Part shown: piece after piece, positions 15,420 through 24,389 of the stretch
Numbering within the stretch: the first letter of the stretch is position 1
Layout of the letters: each line of letters opens with the position of its first letter
From: DASYQD01 sp036005845
GTDB lineage: Bacteria > Acidobacteriota > Thermoanaerobaculia > Multivoradales > JAIOJS01
DNA: 30,670 nt
NCBI GenBank assembly: GCA_036005845.1
Contig: DASYQD010000121.1
Location: 1-30,670, forward strand
Direction: 5' to 3'
Notes under the pieces: generated by a model
What the model was told of the DNA's origin: nothing
Databases searched by the model: none
What the model saw: only the letters and a program-made list of their open reading frames with translations
Translations under genes and position numbers: made by a program

Positions 15420-16424
15420 TCACGAGCGACGCTTCCATGCGCCGGTCGACTCCAGCCACGCGATCGTCTCACCCATGCCCTGCGCCAGCGTCCGCGGCGC
15501 GTAGCCGAGCGTGCGCGCCGCGGTGTCGGAGCGGTACGCCCAGTCGTGATGGCAGACCTCGACGAGGTCGGGCGTCAGCTTCGGCGTGCCGCCGAACAGT
15601 TGCGAGAAGCCGCGCATCAGCCAGCCCATCGCCTTGGCGACCCCCTTCGGCAGCCAGCGCTTCGGCACCGGCACGCCCGAGAGCCGCTCGATCGTGGCGT
15701 AGAACTCGCCGAGGCTGACATTCTCGCCGCCGAGGACGTAGCGGCCGCCGGTGGGCGCGCGCTCCAGGGCGGCCTGCACGCCGGCGGCGACGTCGTCGAC
15801 GTGCACGTAGCTCCAGCGCCGCGCCGGCTCGCCGACGAGCGCGGGCAGGCGGCGGTGCAGCGCCTCGACGATGCCGCGCACGACGAGGTTGCCCTCGGTC
15901 ATCACGCCGGGGCCGTAGATGACGCCGGGGTAGACGACGACCAGCGGCGCGCCCGCCGCGATGGCCTCGCGCGCGCGGCGGTCGGCAAGCGTCTTCGTGC
16001 GCTCGTAGTCGTTGATCCACGGCCGCACGCGTGAATCCGCCGTCTCGTCGAGCTCGCCGCCGGGCCCCCCCTCGGTGGGCCCGAGCGCGATGAAGCTCGA
16101 CACGTAGACGAGCCGGCCGACTCCCGCTTCGGCGGCGGCCCACAGCACGTTCTCGAGGCCGGCGACGTTGACGCGGTCGAAGTCGGCCGCCTTCGCCACC
16201 AGCTTGACGAGCGCCGCCGCGTGGACGATCGCCTCCTGTCCCTGCGCGGCGGCGACGACGCTGGCGCGGTCGGTGACGTCGCCGCTCGCGAACGCGACTC
16301 CGGGCGGAAAGCCTTCGCGCGACGCGGTCGGGCGCACCAGCAGGGTCACTTGGTGGTCCTTCGCCAGCCGCGCCACCACGGCGCGGCCGAGGAAGCCGGT
16401 GCCGCCGGTGAGCAGCACCTTCAT
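15420..16424 (-). CDS. Extended SDR family NAD(P)-dependent epimerase/reductase
   Basis: 334 aa. TGGTGFLG (6-13) is the nucleotide-binding glycine motif and NDYERTK holds the catalytic Tyr-x3-Lys. VYVSSF supplies the Ser region and YPGVIYGPG the usual post-catalytic motif. Overall pattern resembles dihydroflavonol-reductase/HpnA/3beta-HSD-like atypical or extended SDRs, which reduce or epimerise sugars, flavonoids or isoprenoid-type alcohols. Position between the GDP-sugar genes and the prenol kinase fusion leaves two readings: a deoxysugar enzyme or a prenol dehydrogenase-type enzyme. The sequence alone does not decide. Confidence 0.82.
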   Translation of the reverse strand: MKVLLTGGTGFLGRAVVARLAKDHQVTLLVRPTASREGFPPGVAFASGDVTDRASVVAAAQGQEAIVHAAALVKLVAKAADFDRVNVAGLENVLWAAAEAGVGRLVYVSSFIALGPTEGGPGGELDETADSRVRPWINDYERTKTLADRRAREAIAAGAPLVVVYPGVIYGPGVMTEGNLVVRGIVEALHRRLPALVGEPARRWSYVHVDDVAAGVQAALERAPTGGRYVLGGENVSLGEFYATIERLSGVPVPKRWLPKGVAKAMGWLMRGFSQLFGGTPKLTPDLVEVCHHDWAYRSDTAARTLGYAPRTLAQGMGETIAWLESTGAWKRRS

Positions 16425-16452
16425 CGCCGCGACTCCGCCGTCGGCTTGTTCG

Positions 16453-17394
16453 TCAACGCAGCGCCTCCGCCGCCACCTGCTCGCGGCTCCACTGCCAGAG
16501 GTCGGCGATCGCCTCGGCCGTAGTGCGGCGCGGCGCCCAGCCGAGCCGGCGCAGCGGCTCGGCGCTGCCGCGGAGCAAGGGCGTGTCCGACGGCCGCAGG
16601 AAGCGCTCGTCGACGGCGATCTCGACCTCGACCCCGGACGCGGCGAGCAGCAGGTCGAGCGCCTCGCGGATCGAAATCGCCTCGCCCCGCGCCACGTTGT
16701 AGACGGCGCCCGGTTCGCCGCGCTCGGCGAGCAGCGTCAACGCTTCCGCGCCATCGGCCACGTGCACGAAGTCGCGCCGCGCTTCGAGGTTGCCCACCGC
16801 CAACACGGCGGGCTGCCTGCCCGCTTCGATGGCGGCCAGCTGCCGCGCGAAGGTAGGCAGCGCGAAGCTCGGCGCCTGGCCGGGGCCGATGAGGTTGAAC
16901 GGCCGCGCCACCACACCGCCGCGCGCCAGCACCAGCCGCTCCCCCGCCGCCTTGGTGTGGCCGTAGGGGCTCGCCGGCGCCGGCTCCCGCGTCTCGACGA
17001 TCGGCTGCTCCGCCTCGGGCACGGCGCCGTAGACCTCGGCGCTGGAGGTGAAGAGCACCGGCACGTTGACGGCTGCGTCGAGCACCGCCTGCGTGCCCTC
17101 GACGTTGACGCGCTCGTACGCCGCCGTCTCCGTCCACGAACGCCCGACGTGCGCGAGGCCGGCGAGGTGCACGATGCGCTGCGGCCGGAACGCCGCCATC
17201 GCCGCGCGCAGCTCCTCGTCGATGCGCGCGCGCTCGGCGGCGAGGTCGAGCTGGTAGAGCTCGATCCGATCAGTCCCCGGAATCGGAACGCACTCGTCGA
17301 GGCACGTCCCCGCCACCTCGTGCCCGCGCGCGACCAGCGCCCGCGCAAGGTGCTGGCCGACGAAGCCCGAGATGCCGGTGACGAGGACGCGCAT
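16453..17394 (-). CDS. GDP-4-keto-6-deoxymannose reductase-like extended SDR
   Basis: 313 aa. TGISGFVGQHLA (5-16) is the Rossmann motif, FTSSAEVYG carries the catalytic Ser, YGHTKAAGE the Tyr-x3-Lys, and RPFNLIGPGQ and RRDFVHVAD are standard for sugar-nucleotide SDRs. The pattern and its place directly after a Gmd gene (22 nt) favour Rmd, which reduces GDP-4-keto-6-deoxymannose to GDP-D-rhamnose. A C4-epimerase of the same superfamily is an alternative. Acts in the cytoplasm to feed glycosyltransferases for surface polysaccharide. Confidence 0.8.
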   Translation of the reverse strand: MRVLVTGISGFVGQHLARALVARGHEVAGTCLDECVPIPGTDRIELYQLDLAAERARIDEELRAAMAAFRPQRIVHLAGLAHVGRSWTETAAYERVNVEGTQAVLDAAVNVPVLFTSSAEVYGAVPEAEQPIVETREPAPASPYGHTKAAGERLVLARGGVVARPFNLIGPGQAPSFALPTFARQLAAIEAGRQPAVLAVGNLEARRDFVHVADGAEALTLLAERGEPGAVYNVARGEAISIREALDLLLAASGVEVEIAVDERFLRPSDTPLLRGSAEPLRRLGWAPRRTTAEAIADLWQWSREQVAAEALR

Positions 17395-17416
17395 GCGAGT
17401 CGGCGCGGCGGCGCCG

Positions 17417-18382
17417 TTACTTCTTCTTCACTCGCTCGCGCCAGTACTCGAGCAGATCGCCCAGCGTCTGCTCGAACGGCACCTGCGGCTCCCAGCCGGT
17501 GTCCCGGCGGAACTTCGTGCTGTCACCGATCAGCCGCACGACGTCGGAAGGCCGCATGCGCTCCGGGTCCTGCTCGACGCGCACCTTCGCCGTCGACAGC
17601 GACAGCAGGCGGTCGAGCAGCGCCTGGATGGTGATGCCGGTGCCGGTGGCGAGGTTGTAGACCTCGCCCGGCTTCGCCTTGGTCACCGCCAGCCAGTAGG
17701 CGCGCACCATGTCGCGCACGTCGGTGAAGTCGCGCACCGCCTCGAGGTTGCCGACCTTGATGACCGGCTCCTGCAGGCCGGCCTCGATCGACGCGAGCTG
17801 CTTGGCGAAGTTGCTGGTGACGAAGACGTCGCCGCGCCGCGGCCCGGTGTGGTTGAAGCCGCGCGTGCGCACCGTCTTCAGGCCATAGCTCTGGAAGTAC
17901 TGGTACGCCATCATGTCCTGCGCCACCTTCGACACCGCGTACGGCGACAGCGGCCGCAGCGGGTTGTCCTCCTTGATCGGCACCTCGTCGGGATAGACCA
18001 TCCCGTACTCCTCCGACGAGCAGGCGATCTGGATCACCGGGTCGAGGGCGAGGAAGCGCACCGCCTCGAAGAGGTTGGTCTGGCCGGTGACGTTGGTGAC
18101 CAGCGTGTCGTTGGGCGCCTTCCAGCTCGACGGCACGAAGCTCTGCGCCGCGAGGTGGAAGATGGCGTCGGGCCGCGCCTGCTGCAGCGCGTAGTGCACC
18201 GAGGTGAAGTCGCGCAGGTCGCACTCGATCATGTGCAGGCGGCCCCAGACGCCTTCGAGGTTCTCGCGCCGGCTGCGCCAGCGGTAGATGCCCCAAACCT
18301 CGACGTCGGGCTGGTTCTCGAGCAGGTACTCGGCAAGGTGGGAGCCGGCGAAGCCGGTAACGCCGGTGATCAGCACGCGCAT
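17417..18382 (-). CDS. gmd: GDP-mannose 4,6-dehydratase
   Basis: 321 aa, shorter than the roughly 370 aa of enterobacterial Gmd but of the length common in other bacteria. TGVTGFAGSHLAEYLL (6-21) binds NADP; IACSSEEYG has the catalytic Ser and Glu; SPYAVSKVAQD the Tyr-x3-Lys; TRGFNHTGPRRG and VGNLEAVRDFTDVRD are close to the Gmd consensus. It converts GDP-mannose to GDP-4-keto-6-deoxymannose, the substrate for the Rmd-like enzyme encoded next. Start ATG 18382 is 18 nt after the rmlD stop. Confidence 0.88.
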   Translation of the reverse strand: MRVLITGVTGFAGSHLAEYLLENQPDVEVWGIYRWRSRRENLEGVWGRLHMIECDLRDFTSVHYALQQARPDAIFHLAAQSFVPSSWKAPNDTLVTNVTGQTNLFEAVRFLALDPVIQIACSSEEYGMVYPDEVPIKEDNPLRPLSPYAVSKVAQDMMAYQYFQSYGLKTVRTRGFNHTGPRRGDVFVTSNFAKQLASIEAGLQEPVIKVGNLEAVRDFTDVRDMVRAYWLAVTKAKPGEVYNLATGTGITIQALLDRLLSLSTAKVRVEQDPERMRPSDVVRLIGDSTKFRRDTGWEPQVPFEQTLGDLLEYWRERVKKK

Positions 18383-18400
18383 GAATGAAGGCCCTCCTGG

Positions 18401-19264
18401 CTAATGGCGGTCGAAGCGGCCGGTCGAAATGCCGGCGAGGTAGTCGTAGAGGCCGCGCTTCCAGTGCTCGACCTGGCGGCCGAGCAGCGTCTCGACGCGG
18501 TCGACGGCGAGCACCGAGTAGGGCGGCCGCGGTGCGGGGCGTGGAAAATCGACGCTGCGGATCGGCTGCACCTTCACGTTGGGGTCCCAGCGGCGCACGA
18601 TGGCGCGGGTGAACTGCCACCACGACGCCGCCTCGCCGTTGCGGTAATGGACGAGGCCGCGAGCCTTCACCGCCAAGAGGTCGCACAGGGCGGCCGCGAG
18701 AAACGGCGTGTAGGTCGGACAGCCCACCTGGTCGTTCACGACGCGCAGCGGCACCTTGTCTTCGCGCATCAGGCGCAGCATGGTGAGCACGAAGTTGGGG
18801 CCGCCGGGGCCGAAGAGCCAGCTCGTGCGCACGACCAGCGCGCCGTCGTACTCGAGGGCCAGCTCCTCGCCGCGCAGCTTGCTGGCGCCGTACACGGAGA
18901 GCGGCGCCGTGTGGTCCTCTTCCTCGTAGGGCACGGGGTCCCGGCCGTCGAACACGTAATCCGTCGAGACGTGCACCAGCGTGGCGCCCGCCGCGCGCGC
19001 CGCCGCGGCGACGTTGCCGACCGCTTCGCCGTTGACCGCGAAGGCGTGGTCGCGCTGCGTCTCGCAGGCGTCGACGGCGGTGAAGGCGGCGCAGTTCCAC
19101 ACCACCGCCGGCGCGAACTCGCGCACCCGCGCCTCCACCGCGGCCGCATCGGTGATGTCGGCCTCGGCGTGGCCGAGCGCCAGCGTCGCCCAGCCGCGCC
19201 GAGTTGTTTCCTCGGCGACGGCGCGGCCGAGCATGCCGCGGCCGCCGAAGATCAGAGAGCGCAT
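18401..19264 (-). CDS. rfbD: dTDP-4-dehydrorhamnose reductase
   Basis: 287 aa, normal length. FGGRGMLGRA is the dinucleotide motif, VHVSTDYVFDG the family signature with the catalytic Thr/Ser, and SVYGASKLRGE the Tyr-x3-Lys. VRTSWLFGPGG and VNDQVGCPTY are further RmlD hallmarks. It performs the last step to dTDP-L-rhamnose. rmlA lies 7 nt upstream; rmlB and rmlC are not in the window, so the pathway must be completed elsewhere. Confidence 0.92.
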   Translation of the reverse strand: MRSLIFGGRGMLGRAVAEETTRRGWATLALGHAEADITDAAAVEARVREFAPAVVWNCAAFTAVDACETQRDHAFAVNGEAVGNVAAAARAAGATLVHVSTDYVFDGRDPVPYEEEDHTAPLSVYGASKLRGEELALEYDGALVVRTSWLFGPGGPNFVLTMLRLMREDKVPLRVVNDQVGCPTYTPFLAAALCDLLAVKARGLVHYRNGEAASWWQFTRAIVRRWDPNVKVQPIRSVDFPRPAPRPPYSVLAVDRVETLLGRQVEHWKRGLYDYLAGISTGRFDRH

Positions 19265-19271
19265 CGACCCG

Positions 19272-20339
19272 TCACTGAACGCCGACCTCGCAGTTGTCGC
19301 CGAGCATGAAGCGGTAGGCCTTGGGCTTGAAGTCGGTGCGCACGATCTTGGTGTTGCGCCCGATCAACGAGCCGTCGATGCGCAGCGGGATGTCGCGGAT
19401 CTCGCACTGGGCGAGGACGATCGAGTTCTCGATCTCGCAGCGCACCAGCTGGCAGCCGTCGCCGATCGAGGTGTAGGGGCCGACGAAGGCGTGCTCGAGC
19501 CGCGTGCCGGCGCCGAGGATGACCGGCCCGCGCACCAGCGAATCGACGAGCTCGACGCCCTCGCCGAGCTGCACGCGTCCCTCGACGCGGCTGCGCGTGC
19601 CCACCTCGCCGTGGCGCACCGTCTCGATGCGCTCGAGCACGATGTGGTTGGCCTCCAGCATGTCCTCGAGCTTGCCGGTGTCCTTCCACCAGCCCTGCAC
19701 GCGGTGCGGGTGAACGACGAGCTGGCGGTCGATCAGGTTCTGGATGGCGTCGGTGATCTCGAGCTCGCCGCGCGCCGACGGGCGGATGCGCTCGACCGAT
19801 TCCAGGATGTTGTGGTCGAACATGTAGACGCCGACGAGCGCCAGGTTCGACGGCGGCACCTTCGGCTTCTCGACCAGCCGGTGCACGGCGCCGCCGCCGT
19901 TGAGCTCGGCGACGCCGAACTGCTCAGGGTTGGGCACCTCGGCGAGCAGGATCATGGCGTTGCACTCGCCGCGGCGGAACTCCTCGACCAGGCTGGTGAT
20001 GCCGCCGGCGATCAGGTTGTCGCCGAGGTACATGACGAAGGGGTCGCCGCCGAGGTAGGGCGCCGCGATCTTCACCGCGTGCGCCAGCCCGAGCGGCGCC
20101 TCCTGCGGGATGTAGGTGAGGCGGGCGCCGAAGCGGCTGCCGTCGCCGAGCGCCGCCATGATCTCGTCCTTGGTGTCGCCGACGATGACGCCGATGTCGT
20201 TGATGCCGGCGGCGACGATCGCCTCGATGCCGTAGAAGAGCACCGGCTTGTTCGCCACCGGGACCAGCTGCTTGGCCGAGGTGTAGGTGATCGGGCGCAG
20301 GCGTGTGCCCTTCCCGCCCGCCAGGACGAGGCCTTTCAT
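19272..20339 (-). CDS. rfbA: Glucose-1-phosphate thymidylyltransferase, long form
   Basis: 355 aa, the long RmlA type with a C-terminal left-handed beta-helix domain (about 245-355, repeated hexad pattern such as VEGRVQLGEGVELVDSLV). The N-terminal domain shows LAGGKGTRLRP (7-17), VGDTKDEI, YLGDNL (Mg/nucleotide site), VEKPK and GWWKDTG. It makes dTDP-glucose for rhamnose or other deoxysugars. It sits 12 nt after lptD, linking deoxysugar supply to LPS assembly in one transcript. Confidence 0.92.
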   Translation of the reverse strand: MKGLVLAGGKGTRLRPITYTSAKQLVPVANKPVLFYGIEAIVAAGINDIGVIVGDTKDEIMAALGDGSRFGARLTYIPQEAPLGLAHAVKIAAPYLGGDPFVMYLGDNLIAGGITSLVEEFRRGECNAMILLAEVPNPEQFGVAELNGGGAVHRLVEKPKVPPSNLALVGVYMFDHNILESVERIRPSARGELEITDAIQNLIDRQLVVHPHRVQGWWKDTGKLEDMLEANHIVLERIETVRHGEVGTRSRVEGRVQLGEGVELVDSLVRGPVILGAGTRLEHAFVGPYTSIGDGCQLVRCEIENSIVLAQCEIRDIPLRIDGSLIGRNTKIVRTDFKPKAYRFMLGDNCEVGVQ

Positions 20340-20351
20340 CCGCAGCTCCCC

Positions 20352-22697
20352 TTAGAGACCCTGCGTCTCGCCGCCGTTGAGATCGATGAACGTGCCGACG
20401 TTCTTGAGGTCGATCGAGAACAGGTAGTCGCGGCGGCGGACGTTGGTGATGGTGGATTCGTGCAGCTCGAGGTGCAGCGCGTAGCAGCTCCCCAGCCAGG
20501 TGATGAGGTGGCGCTGGTCGCGCAGCAGGCTCTTCTCGAAGTCGTAGGTGACGTAGGAGCTGAAGTTGAGGTGGCGCGACGGCAGCGGCGACAGCGTGGT
20601 GCCGAAGGTCGCCTGGTTGGTGAGCACGTCGCCCGTAGTCGCCTGCCAGCGCGGCGTCCAGGTGAAGTCGAGGCGCTGCTGGCCGAAGGCGAAGTTGCCG
20701 CTCGCCTGGATGCCGGTGAGCTGCTTGAAGAGCACGCTGTAATCGGCGTCGAGTCGCAGGCCGAAGCGGTTGGTCGGGTAGGCGCGCAGGCTGGCGCGCA
20801 ACGGCCCCAGCGAGCTCTGCTGGCCGAGCCCGCTCTCGAGCGGCTGCGCGGCGTCGAAGCTGTAGCGGCGCGAAATCTCGAGGGAGAGGATCTCGCGGGC
20901 GCCCTCGGCCTTCGTCGCGTCGGCAGGCTTGGCGAGGATGCGGTTGATCAGCGACACCTGGCCGACGTTCAAGCCGCCGGCCTGCAGCGGGTCGACCTCG
21001 TCGAAGATCGGCACGCGGTCCTGGTCGTCGTACTTCTCGTAGTAATTCCAGGCGAAGCGCGGCTCGATGATGTGCTTGAACTTGCCGAAGCCGGCGATGC
21101 GGCGGTCGACGATGCGCGAGAAGGACGGCCCGATCAGCTCGGCGCCGCCGAAGGGCAGCGTGCGGCTGAGGTCCTGGCCGGTGAAGGTGTTGCGGTTGCC
21201 GGAGGCGGGATCGACCGAGTTGCCGTACCAGGTGAGGTTGCCGCCGCCGTTGAGGGTCAGCGACAACCACGGCGCCGGCGACAGCGGCACCCGCAGCGAG
21301 GGCTGGAAGTGGAAGCGCGGGTAGCTCGACTGCACGACGCCGCGGTCGACGGCGAGGTAATGAGCTGCGCCGTCCCACGACAGGTAGAGCGGCGTCTTCC
21401 CGATGCGCGTCGGCCGCAGCTTGTACTCGATCTCGGGGAGCTGCCGCAGCTCGATGATGTCCGCGGCCGAGAGGAACGTGCGGCGGCGGTCGACGAGGAC
21501 GTTGAGCGACTGGCTGCCCCAGTTGCCGGTGAGGAAGGCGTCGGAGTAGATCTGGTTGCGCGTCTTGGTGATCAGGCCGCGCTCGAAGTCGCGGAAGTAG
21601 TCGAAGTCGGAGTAGTCCTCGTACTGCACGACGCCGCGCAGCCCCAGCGGCAGGTCGCGGGTGTCGTGGTCCCAGCGCACCTTCCAGCGGTAGGCGTCGC
21701 GCAGCGGATCGTCGATGACGTAGCCGCGGAAAGCGCCGTTGGTGCCCTCGCTCGGGTGATAGCGGAGCTCGTCGCCGAGACCGAAGTAGTCCTTGGTATA
21801 GAGATCCGCGTAGAGCGTGGTGTCCCAGCTCCGCCCCAGCACCTGGTAATAGGCGAGGCCGAGATAGCCGCCGCGCGTCCCCGAGTTGCCGATCTTCGGC
21901 ACCAACATGCCGGAGGCGCGGTCGGTCTTCGTCGGCCACACCAGATAGGGCAGGTAGAGGACCGGCACCACCTTGGCGCGCATGCTGGCGCTCTTGACGT
22001 GCGCGTAGTCCTCGAGGCGGATGCGCGCGCGGCCGACGTGGAAGCTCCACGACGGCACCTCGCCGGTGCAGGAGGTGAAGATGCCGTTTTCGATGACGTA
22101 CTCGTCCTCCCCGACCTTCTGCACCCGCTCGCCGCTGAAGTAGATGCCGGGCTGCGCGGCGCCGGAGGCATCCTTGAAGCTGCCCAGCTTGGTGTCGAGG
22201 TCGTAGGTGGCCGAGCCGCCGGTGATCCGGCTCGGCCCCTGGTCGACCACCACGTTGCCGACGGCGGTGAGCTCCTTGGTGCCGAGGTCGATCGACAGCA
22301 CCTCGGCGGCGAAGTCGATGTCCTTGTAGTGGAGCTTCACGCCGCCGGTGAGCACGGCGTAGTCCTCGCGCTGGTAGTCGAGGGCGCCGGCGCTGCCGGT
22401 GGCCTGGCCGCCGCCCTGCTCGGCGGGGAACGGCAGGGTGAAGGTGATGCGTGGCGTCGTCGGCGCCGGAGCGGGCGGCGGCGAGCCGGACGGTGGGCCC
22501 TGCGTCGCTGCGCCGGTGGGCGCCGGCGGCGTGCCGGTGACCACCGGGTCGCCGGTGGCGGAGGGCGGCGGCGTCGGGCCGCCGGGCGCAAGCGCGGCGC
22601 CGGGAGCGTCGGGTTCCGGCGGCGGTGGCGCGGGCGCGGTCGTCTGCTGCATCGTCAGCAGCAGAAGACCGGCGAGAACCTGCGCGCCTCCGATCAA
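20352..22697 (-). CDS. lptD: LPS-assembly protein LptD
   Basis: 781 aa. The start is a TTG at 22697 that overlaps the thiolase stop (cTTGA); the first ATG in frame would cut into the only hydrophobic leader (IGGAQVLAGLLLL), so TTG is preferred. A Pro/Ala/Gly-rich linker follows, then an OstA/LptA-like beta-jellyroll (about 120-230, with AGALDYQREDYAVLTGGVKL), then the outer-membrane barrel: VLYLPYLVWPTKTDRASGM, GTRGGYLGLAYYQVLGRSWD and many amphipathic strands. LptD with LptE inserts LPS in the outer leaflet. The low number of Cys residues means the disulfide scheme of E. coli LptD is not obvious. Confidence 0.9.
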   Translation of the reverse strand: MIGGAQVLAGLLLLTMQQTTAPAPPPPEPDAPGAALAPGGPTPPPSATGDPVVTGTPPAPTGAATQGPPSGSPPPAPAPTTPRITFTLPFPAEQGGGQATGSAGALDYQREDYAVLTGGVKLHYKDIDFAAEVLSIDLGTKELTAVGNVVVDQGPSRITGGSATYDLDTKLGSFKDASGAAQPGIYFSGERVQKVGEDEYVIENGIFTSCTGEVPSWSFHVGRARIRLEDYAHVKSASMRAKVVPVLYLPYLVWPTKTDRASGMLVPKIGNSGTRGGYLGLAYYQVLGRSWDTTLYADLYTKDYFGLGDELRYHPSEGTNGAFRGYVIDDPLRDAYRWKVRWDHDTRDLPLGLRGVVQYEDYSDFDYFRDFERGLITKTRNQIYSDAFLTGNWGSQSLNVLVDRRRTFLSAADIIELRQLPEIEYKLRPTRIGKTPLYLSWDGAAHYLAVDRGVVQSSYPRFHFQPSLRVPLSPAPWLSLTLNGGGNLTWYGNSVDPASGNRNTFTGQDLSRTLPFGGAELIGPSFSRIVDRRIAGFGKFKHIIEPRFAWNYYEKYDDQDRVPIFDEVDPLQAGGLNVGQVSLINRILAKPADATKAEGAREILSLEISRRYSFDAAQPLESGLGQQSSLGPLRASLRAYPTNRFGLRLDADYSVLFKQLTGIQASGNFAFGQQRLDFTWTPRWQATTGDVLTNQATFGTTLSPLPSRHLNFSSYVTYDFEKSLLRDQRHLITWLGSCYALHLELHESTITNVRRRDYLFSIDLKNVGTFIDLNGGETQGL

Positions 22698-23869
22698 GCG
22701 AGGCGCTCCAGCACGACCGCCGTCGCCTCCCCGCCGCCGAGGCAGATGCCGGCGCAGCCGATGCGGCCGCCGCGCTCGGCGAGCGCGTGGATCAGCGTGA
22801 CGAGGATGCGGGCGCCGGAAGCGCCGATCGGATGGCCGAGCGCCACCGCGCCGCCGCGCACGTTGAGCTTCTCGTGCGGGATGGGGAGGTCCTTCATCGC
22901 CGCCATCGCCACCGCGGCGAAGGCCTCGTTGACCTCGAAGAGGTCGACGTCGCCCACTTTCAGTCCGGCCTTGTCGAGCGCCCGCTGCATCGCCGAGATC
23001 GGCGCCGTCGTGAACCACTCCGGCTCCTGCGCGAAGCTGCCCTGCGCGAGCAGGCGCGCGATCGGCTTCTTGCTCAGCTTGGCGGCGTGCTCGGCGGTCG
23101 TCAGCACGAGCGCCGCGGCGCCGTCGTTGATCTTGCTCGAGTTGGCGGCGGTCACCGTGCCGTCGGACTGGAAGGCGGGCTTCAGGCGCGCCATCTTCTC
23201 GAGGTCGGCGCGGAAGGGCTCCTCGTCGCGGTCGACCGTCGTCGCGCCCTTCTTGCCGGGCACCTCGACGGGAACGATCTCGTCGCCGCTCGCCTTCTGA
23301 GCCGCTTCGCGGGCACGGCGGTAGCTCTCGCGCGAGAACTCGTCCTGCGACTCGCGGCTGAACTCGTATTTCTTGACGCAGCTCTCGGCGCAGCTACCCA
23401 TGTGCTTGTCGCCGTAGGGGTCCCAGAGCCCGTCGTGGATCATCGAATCGATCAGCTTGCCGTGTCCGAGCCGCAGCCCGTCGCGAGCGCCGGCGGCGAG
23501 GTACGGCGCGTTGCTCATGCTCTCCATGCCGCCGGCGGCGACGAGCGTGAACTCGCCGACGCGCAGGTCGTTGGCGGCGCTCATCACCGCCCGCATGCCC
23601 GAGCCGCACACCTTGTTGATGGTGATGGCGCCCGTCGACGGCGGGCAGCCGGCGCCGAGGGCGGCCTGGCGCGCGGGCGCCTGGCCGAGGCCGGCCGGCA
23701 GCACGCACCCCATGTAGACCTGCTCGATGGCGGCCGCGTCGACGCCGGCTCGCGCCATGGCGCCCTTGAGCGCCGCGGACCCCAGCGCCGTCGCCTGCAA
23801 CGGAGCGAGCGCACCCTGGAACGAGCCGATGGGCGTGCGCGCAGCGCTGAGGATGACGACGTCCGGCAT
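22694..23869 (-). CDS. Acetyl-CoA C-acetyltransferase (thiolase II family)
   Basis: 391 aa. VCGSGMRA holds the acyl-accepting Cys, GGAVALGHPIG the catalytic His and GICLGGGEA the second Cys; NEAFA completes the active site. It condenses or cleaves acetoacetyl-CoA in the cytoplasm and could feed butanoate/PHB, mevalonate-type or fatty-acid degradation routes. No other gene of those routes is adjacent, though an isoprenoid module lies downstream in the same train. ATG 23869 with an upstream GGAG was chosen. Its last codons overlap the lptD TTG start, implying translational coupling. Divergent from ruvX across 85 nt. Confidence 0.92.
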   Translation of the reverse strand: MPDVVILSAARTPIGSFQGALAPLQATALGSAALKGAMARAGVDAAAIEQVYMGCVLPAGLGQAPARQAALGAGCPPSTGAITINKVCGSGMRAVMSAANDLRVGEFTLVAAGGMESMSNAPYLAAGARDGLRLGHGKLIDSMIHDGLWDPYGDKHMGSCAESCVKKYEFSRESQDEFSRESYRRAREAAQKASGDEIVPVEVPGKKGATTVDRDEEPFRADLEKMARLKPAFQSDGTVTAANSSKINDGAAALVLTTAEHAAKLSKKPIARLLAQGSFAQEPEWFTTAPISAMQRALDKAGLKVGDVDLFEVNEAFAAVAMAAMKDLPIPHEKLNVRGGAVALGHPIGASGARILVTLIHALAERGGRIGCAGICLGGGEATAVVLERLA

Positions 23870-23954
23870 GATGGCCCCGCTCTCCGAGAAATCCTGGTTT
23901 TGGGGTCGGCGGGCGCCCGCCGCGGAAGCGGCCGGATCGTAACATGGGGCGCCC

Positions 23955-24389
23955 ATGGCCACCCCCCGCCGCCTCCTGGCAGTCGATTTCGGTCAAAAGC
24001 GCATCGGGCTCGCGGTGTCGCAGGGCTCGCTGGCGTTGCCGCTGACGACGGTAGCGCGGACTAGTGACACAGCGGCGGTGGCCGTGATCGCGGAGATCGC
24101 GCGCGAGGAGGGCGTCACGGGCCTGGTGGTGGGCGAGCCGCGGAGGCTCGACGGCACGGCTGGCGACGCGGCGACGCGCGTGCAGGCGTTCGCGCGAAAG
24201 CTGGAGGCGGCAACAGGTCTCGAGTGCACCCTCGTCGATGAGGCGCTCACCAGCCACGCCGCCGAGGAACGTCTGCGCGCGGCCGGCGTCGATCCTCGAC
24301 GCCATCCCGAGCGCGTCGACCAAGTCGCGGCACAGCTCCTGCTCGAAGAAGTGCTGAGCAGCGAGGAGCGTTCGAGTAAGGAACGATGA
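23955..24389 (+). CDS. ruvX: YqgF/RuvX family putative Holliday-junction resolvase or rRNA-processing nuclease
   Basis: 144 aa, usual length. LLAVDFGQKRIGLAVS (7-22) is the RNase-H-like first strand with the catalytic Asp; GLVVGEPRRLDGT, LVDEALTSHAAEERL and RVDQVAAQLLLEE are the other YqgF motifs with acidic residues. Essential in many bacteria; involved in 16S rRNA 5' processing and proposed for junction resolution. The stop overlaps the mltG start (ATGA), a pairing seen in many genomes. Confidence 0.9.
   Translation: MATPRRLLAVDFGQKRIGLAVSQGSLALPLTTVARTSDTAAVAVIAEIAREEGVTGLVVGEPRRLDGTAGDAATRVQAFARKLEAATGLECTLVDEALTSHAAEERLRAAGVDPRRHPERVDQVAAQLLLEEVLSSEERSSKER

Noticed and set aside
13946..15718. 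Plus-strand open frame of 590 codons rich in Arg, Glu and Gln
   Set aside because: Antisense to the prenol kinase fusion and UbiA, which have family motifs. Composition is that of a frame shadow.
18981..23300. Plus-strand open frame of 1439 codons antisense to rmlD, rmlA, lptD and thiolase
   Set aside because: It crosses four well-supported genes and shows only low-complexity Val/Ala/Arg/Glu composition; a codon-bias shadow.
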